From assembly GCF_003672135.1 (NCBI RefSeq), contig NC_039514.1, forward strand, positions 13,381,787 through 13,445,786: a stretch of DNA of 64,000 nucleotides, in the 5' to 3' direction. The position numbers were made by a program, and so were the translations under genes. Numbering within the stretch: position 1 is the stretch's first letter; each line of letters starts with the position of its first letter. The notes under the pieces are model-generated. The model saw nothing but the letters and a program-made list of their open reading frames with translations, was not told where the DNA came from and did no database searches. Shown one piece after another: positions 62,870-64,000 of the stretch. This stretch comes from Ooceraea biroi. Its lineage: Eukaryota; Arthropoda; Insecta; Hymenoptera; Formicidae.

Positions 62870-64000
62870 TTGTGTTATTGTCTGATTGTGAGTCTTATTT
62901 CTTTACCGATCACTGAACAATCGCAAAAGTTTCTCTCGCTCTCCTGCTTCGTCTCGAGTCGTCGTTTTCTTTTCATTACATTCAGTACACGATTTCTTCG
63001 AAAGGAAATCGTTGGCCAATTATATCTACTTATTAACCAGCGGAAGAAAACCGGAGTAGAGAAAGAGGAAGGGATGACGGATCAAAGGTACGACGAGAGG
63101 GGATGATATTAAAGAAGAGTAGACCTCGTTTGTGCCCGGGGGCGAAAAATAGTCCGGCGACTACCGTATTCGTTTTTTATATCTCGCTTGTACGGGCCTG
63201 GTAATCGTTTTCGGTGGATAGCCGTTCACAGATAGAGATCTCCTCGATTGGAATTTTATCTCTCATCTCGTGTACGGATCTGTGAATTAAAACGTACAAA
63301 AATAAAAAAATCGGCTTTACCATATTTGGAATAATTCACATCGATACCATAAACAATTTTGCACAAAAGTGCTCACAACGCAACAAAGTTGCATCGTTTT
63401 TAACTTGTTATTCTTAAATGCGGCTTTTTATTTGCGATTTTATCTTTCTCACATTGTTAAATGTATAATATGTAATAATTAAGAACTAAACTTAATATTT
63501 TACGCTTAACGAGTATCGACGATAATCGGGGCAATTTAGACAGAAACGTAAAGTGCGATGTACTTTTGAGAGGAGACTGTGGTTAATTACGGGGTTGTTA
63601 AAGCTTCATAAAATTCGCTTGTTATTTGATTGCGCTCATTATGTCCGATGAGTCGGCCTAGCGGGTGCCGCTTCCCACTTCACGGCGAAAGGGGTGCATT
63701 TATAGCAAGCGGATTATTACACTTTTTCTTCGATGCTTATTAAATATTTTTTAGAGGGTGTCGGCCGCGGGGGTCGATATGATTTTCGGTTATTAGGGCG
63801 GCACCGTGTGTAATCCGGCCGAATTACATCTCGAATTACCGAGGGACGACCGGCGGCTTCTAACGAGCTTTTTTTACGGCTCGATGTAAAGCTCGACGTG
63901 TCTTCGACGAAACGTTTAATGATCGCGTTGAAAGTGCACGCGCGATTATAATTTGCCGCGTTTCCCTTCTTTTTGTATCCGGCGGCCGTGCCGGCTGGTC
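62870..64000. other. Right end of window, no feature recognised
   Basis: Mixed AT-rich and CpG-rich DNA with only short, unsupported ORFs. Confidence 0.5.

Noticed and set aside
1..64000. tRNA, rRNA, CRISPR arrays and intact transposable elements
   Set aside because: I looked for B-box (GGTTCGA-type) sequences, regular spaced repeats and transposase or reverse-transcriptase motifs; candidates lacked the rest of the structure.

Overview
This is a eukaryotic nuclear window, most probably from a hymenopteran insect (ant or bee group). The clearest signs are split genes with short GT-AG (and two GC-AG) introns, insect-type proteins, very CpG-rich intergenic DNA with many microsatellites, and an Enhancer of split (E(spl)) Notch-target locus in which a bHLH gene and a Bearded-class gene lie far apart. 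The order assignment is inference; the insect assignment is firm.

Layout. 1-1483 (+): the last exon(s) of calsyntenin, a transmembrane cadherin that binds kinesin light chain. 1484-9063: a long convergent interval holding its 3'UTR, simple repeats and a perfect hairpin, with no coding sequence I can support. 9064-12201 (-): a complete dymeclin gene of 11 coding exons. 13950-15579 (+) and 17398-15802 (-): two complete, divergent paralogues of the mitochondrial 2-oxoglutarate/malate carrier, tail to tail with 222 bp between their stop codons and the same six-exon structure. 20883-18298 (-): a nine-exon coiled-coil ciliary/flagellar protein, best compared with CFAP210/CCDC173. 20.9-24.0 kb: a probable promoter facing the other way and unassigned small exons.

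24.0-64 kb is the E(spl) domain. A Hes/E(spl) bHLH repressor with a C-terminal WRPW lies at 25529-24683 (-). A Bearded-family (m4/malpha type) gene lies at 56340-55810 (-). About 30 kb of apparently non-coding DNA separates them. Both promoters contain the same decamer TATA block and, 50-70 bp upstream, inverted Su(H) sites 17 bp apart with proneural RCAGSTG E-boxes, i.e. the SPS+A architecture known from Drosophila E(spl) genes. Both 3'UTRs carry K boxes, plus a Brd box (Hes) or a GY box (Bearded), which are microRNA target motifs. The DNA between them is enriched, by my hand scan, for Su(H) motifs. The two genes are therefore likely to be co-regulated by Notch and proneural factors at transcription and by miR-2/11/13, miR-4/79 and miR-7 type microRNAs afterwards.

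The exon maps were built by hand from splice sites and reading-frame continuity. UTR ends, transcription starts and the regulatory sites are predictions from sequence only. No transposase, rRNA, tRNA or CRISPR array was found.
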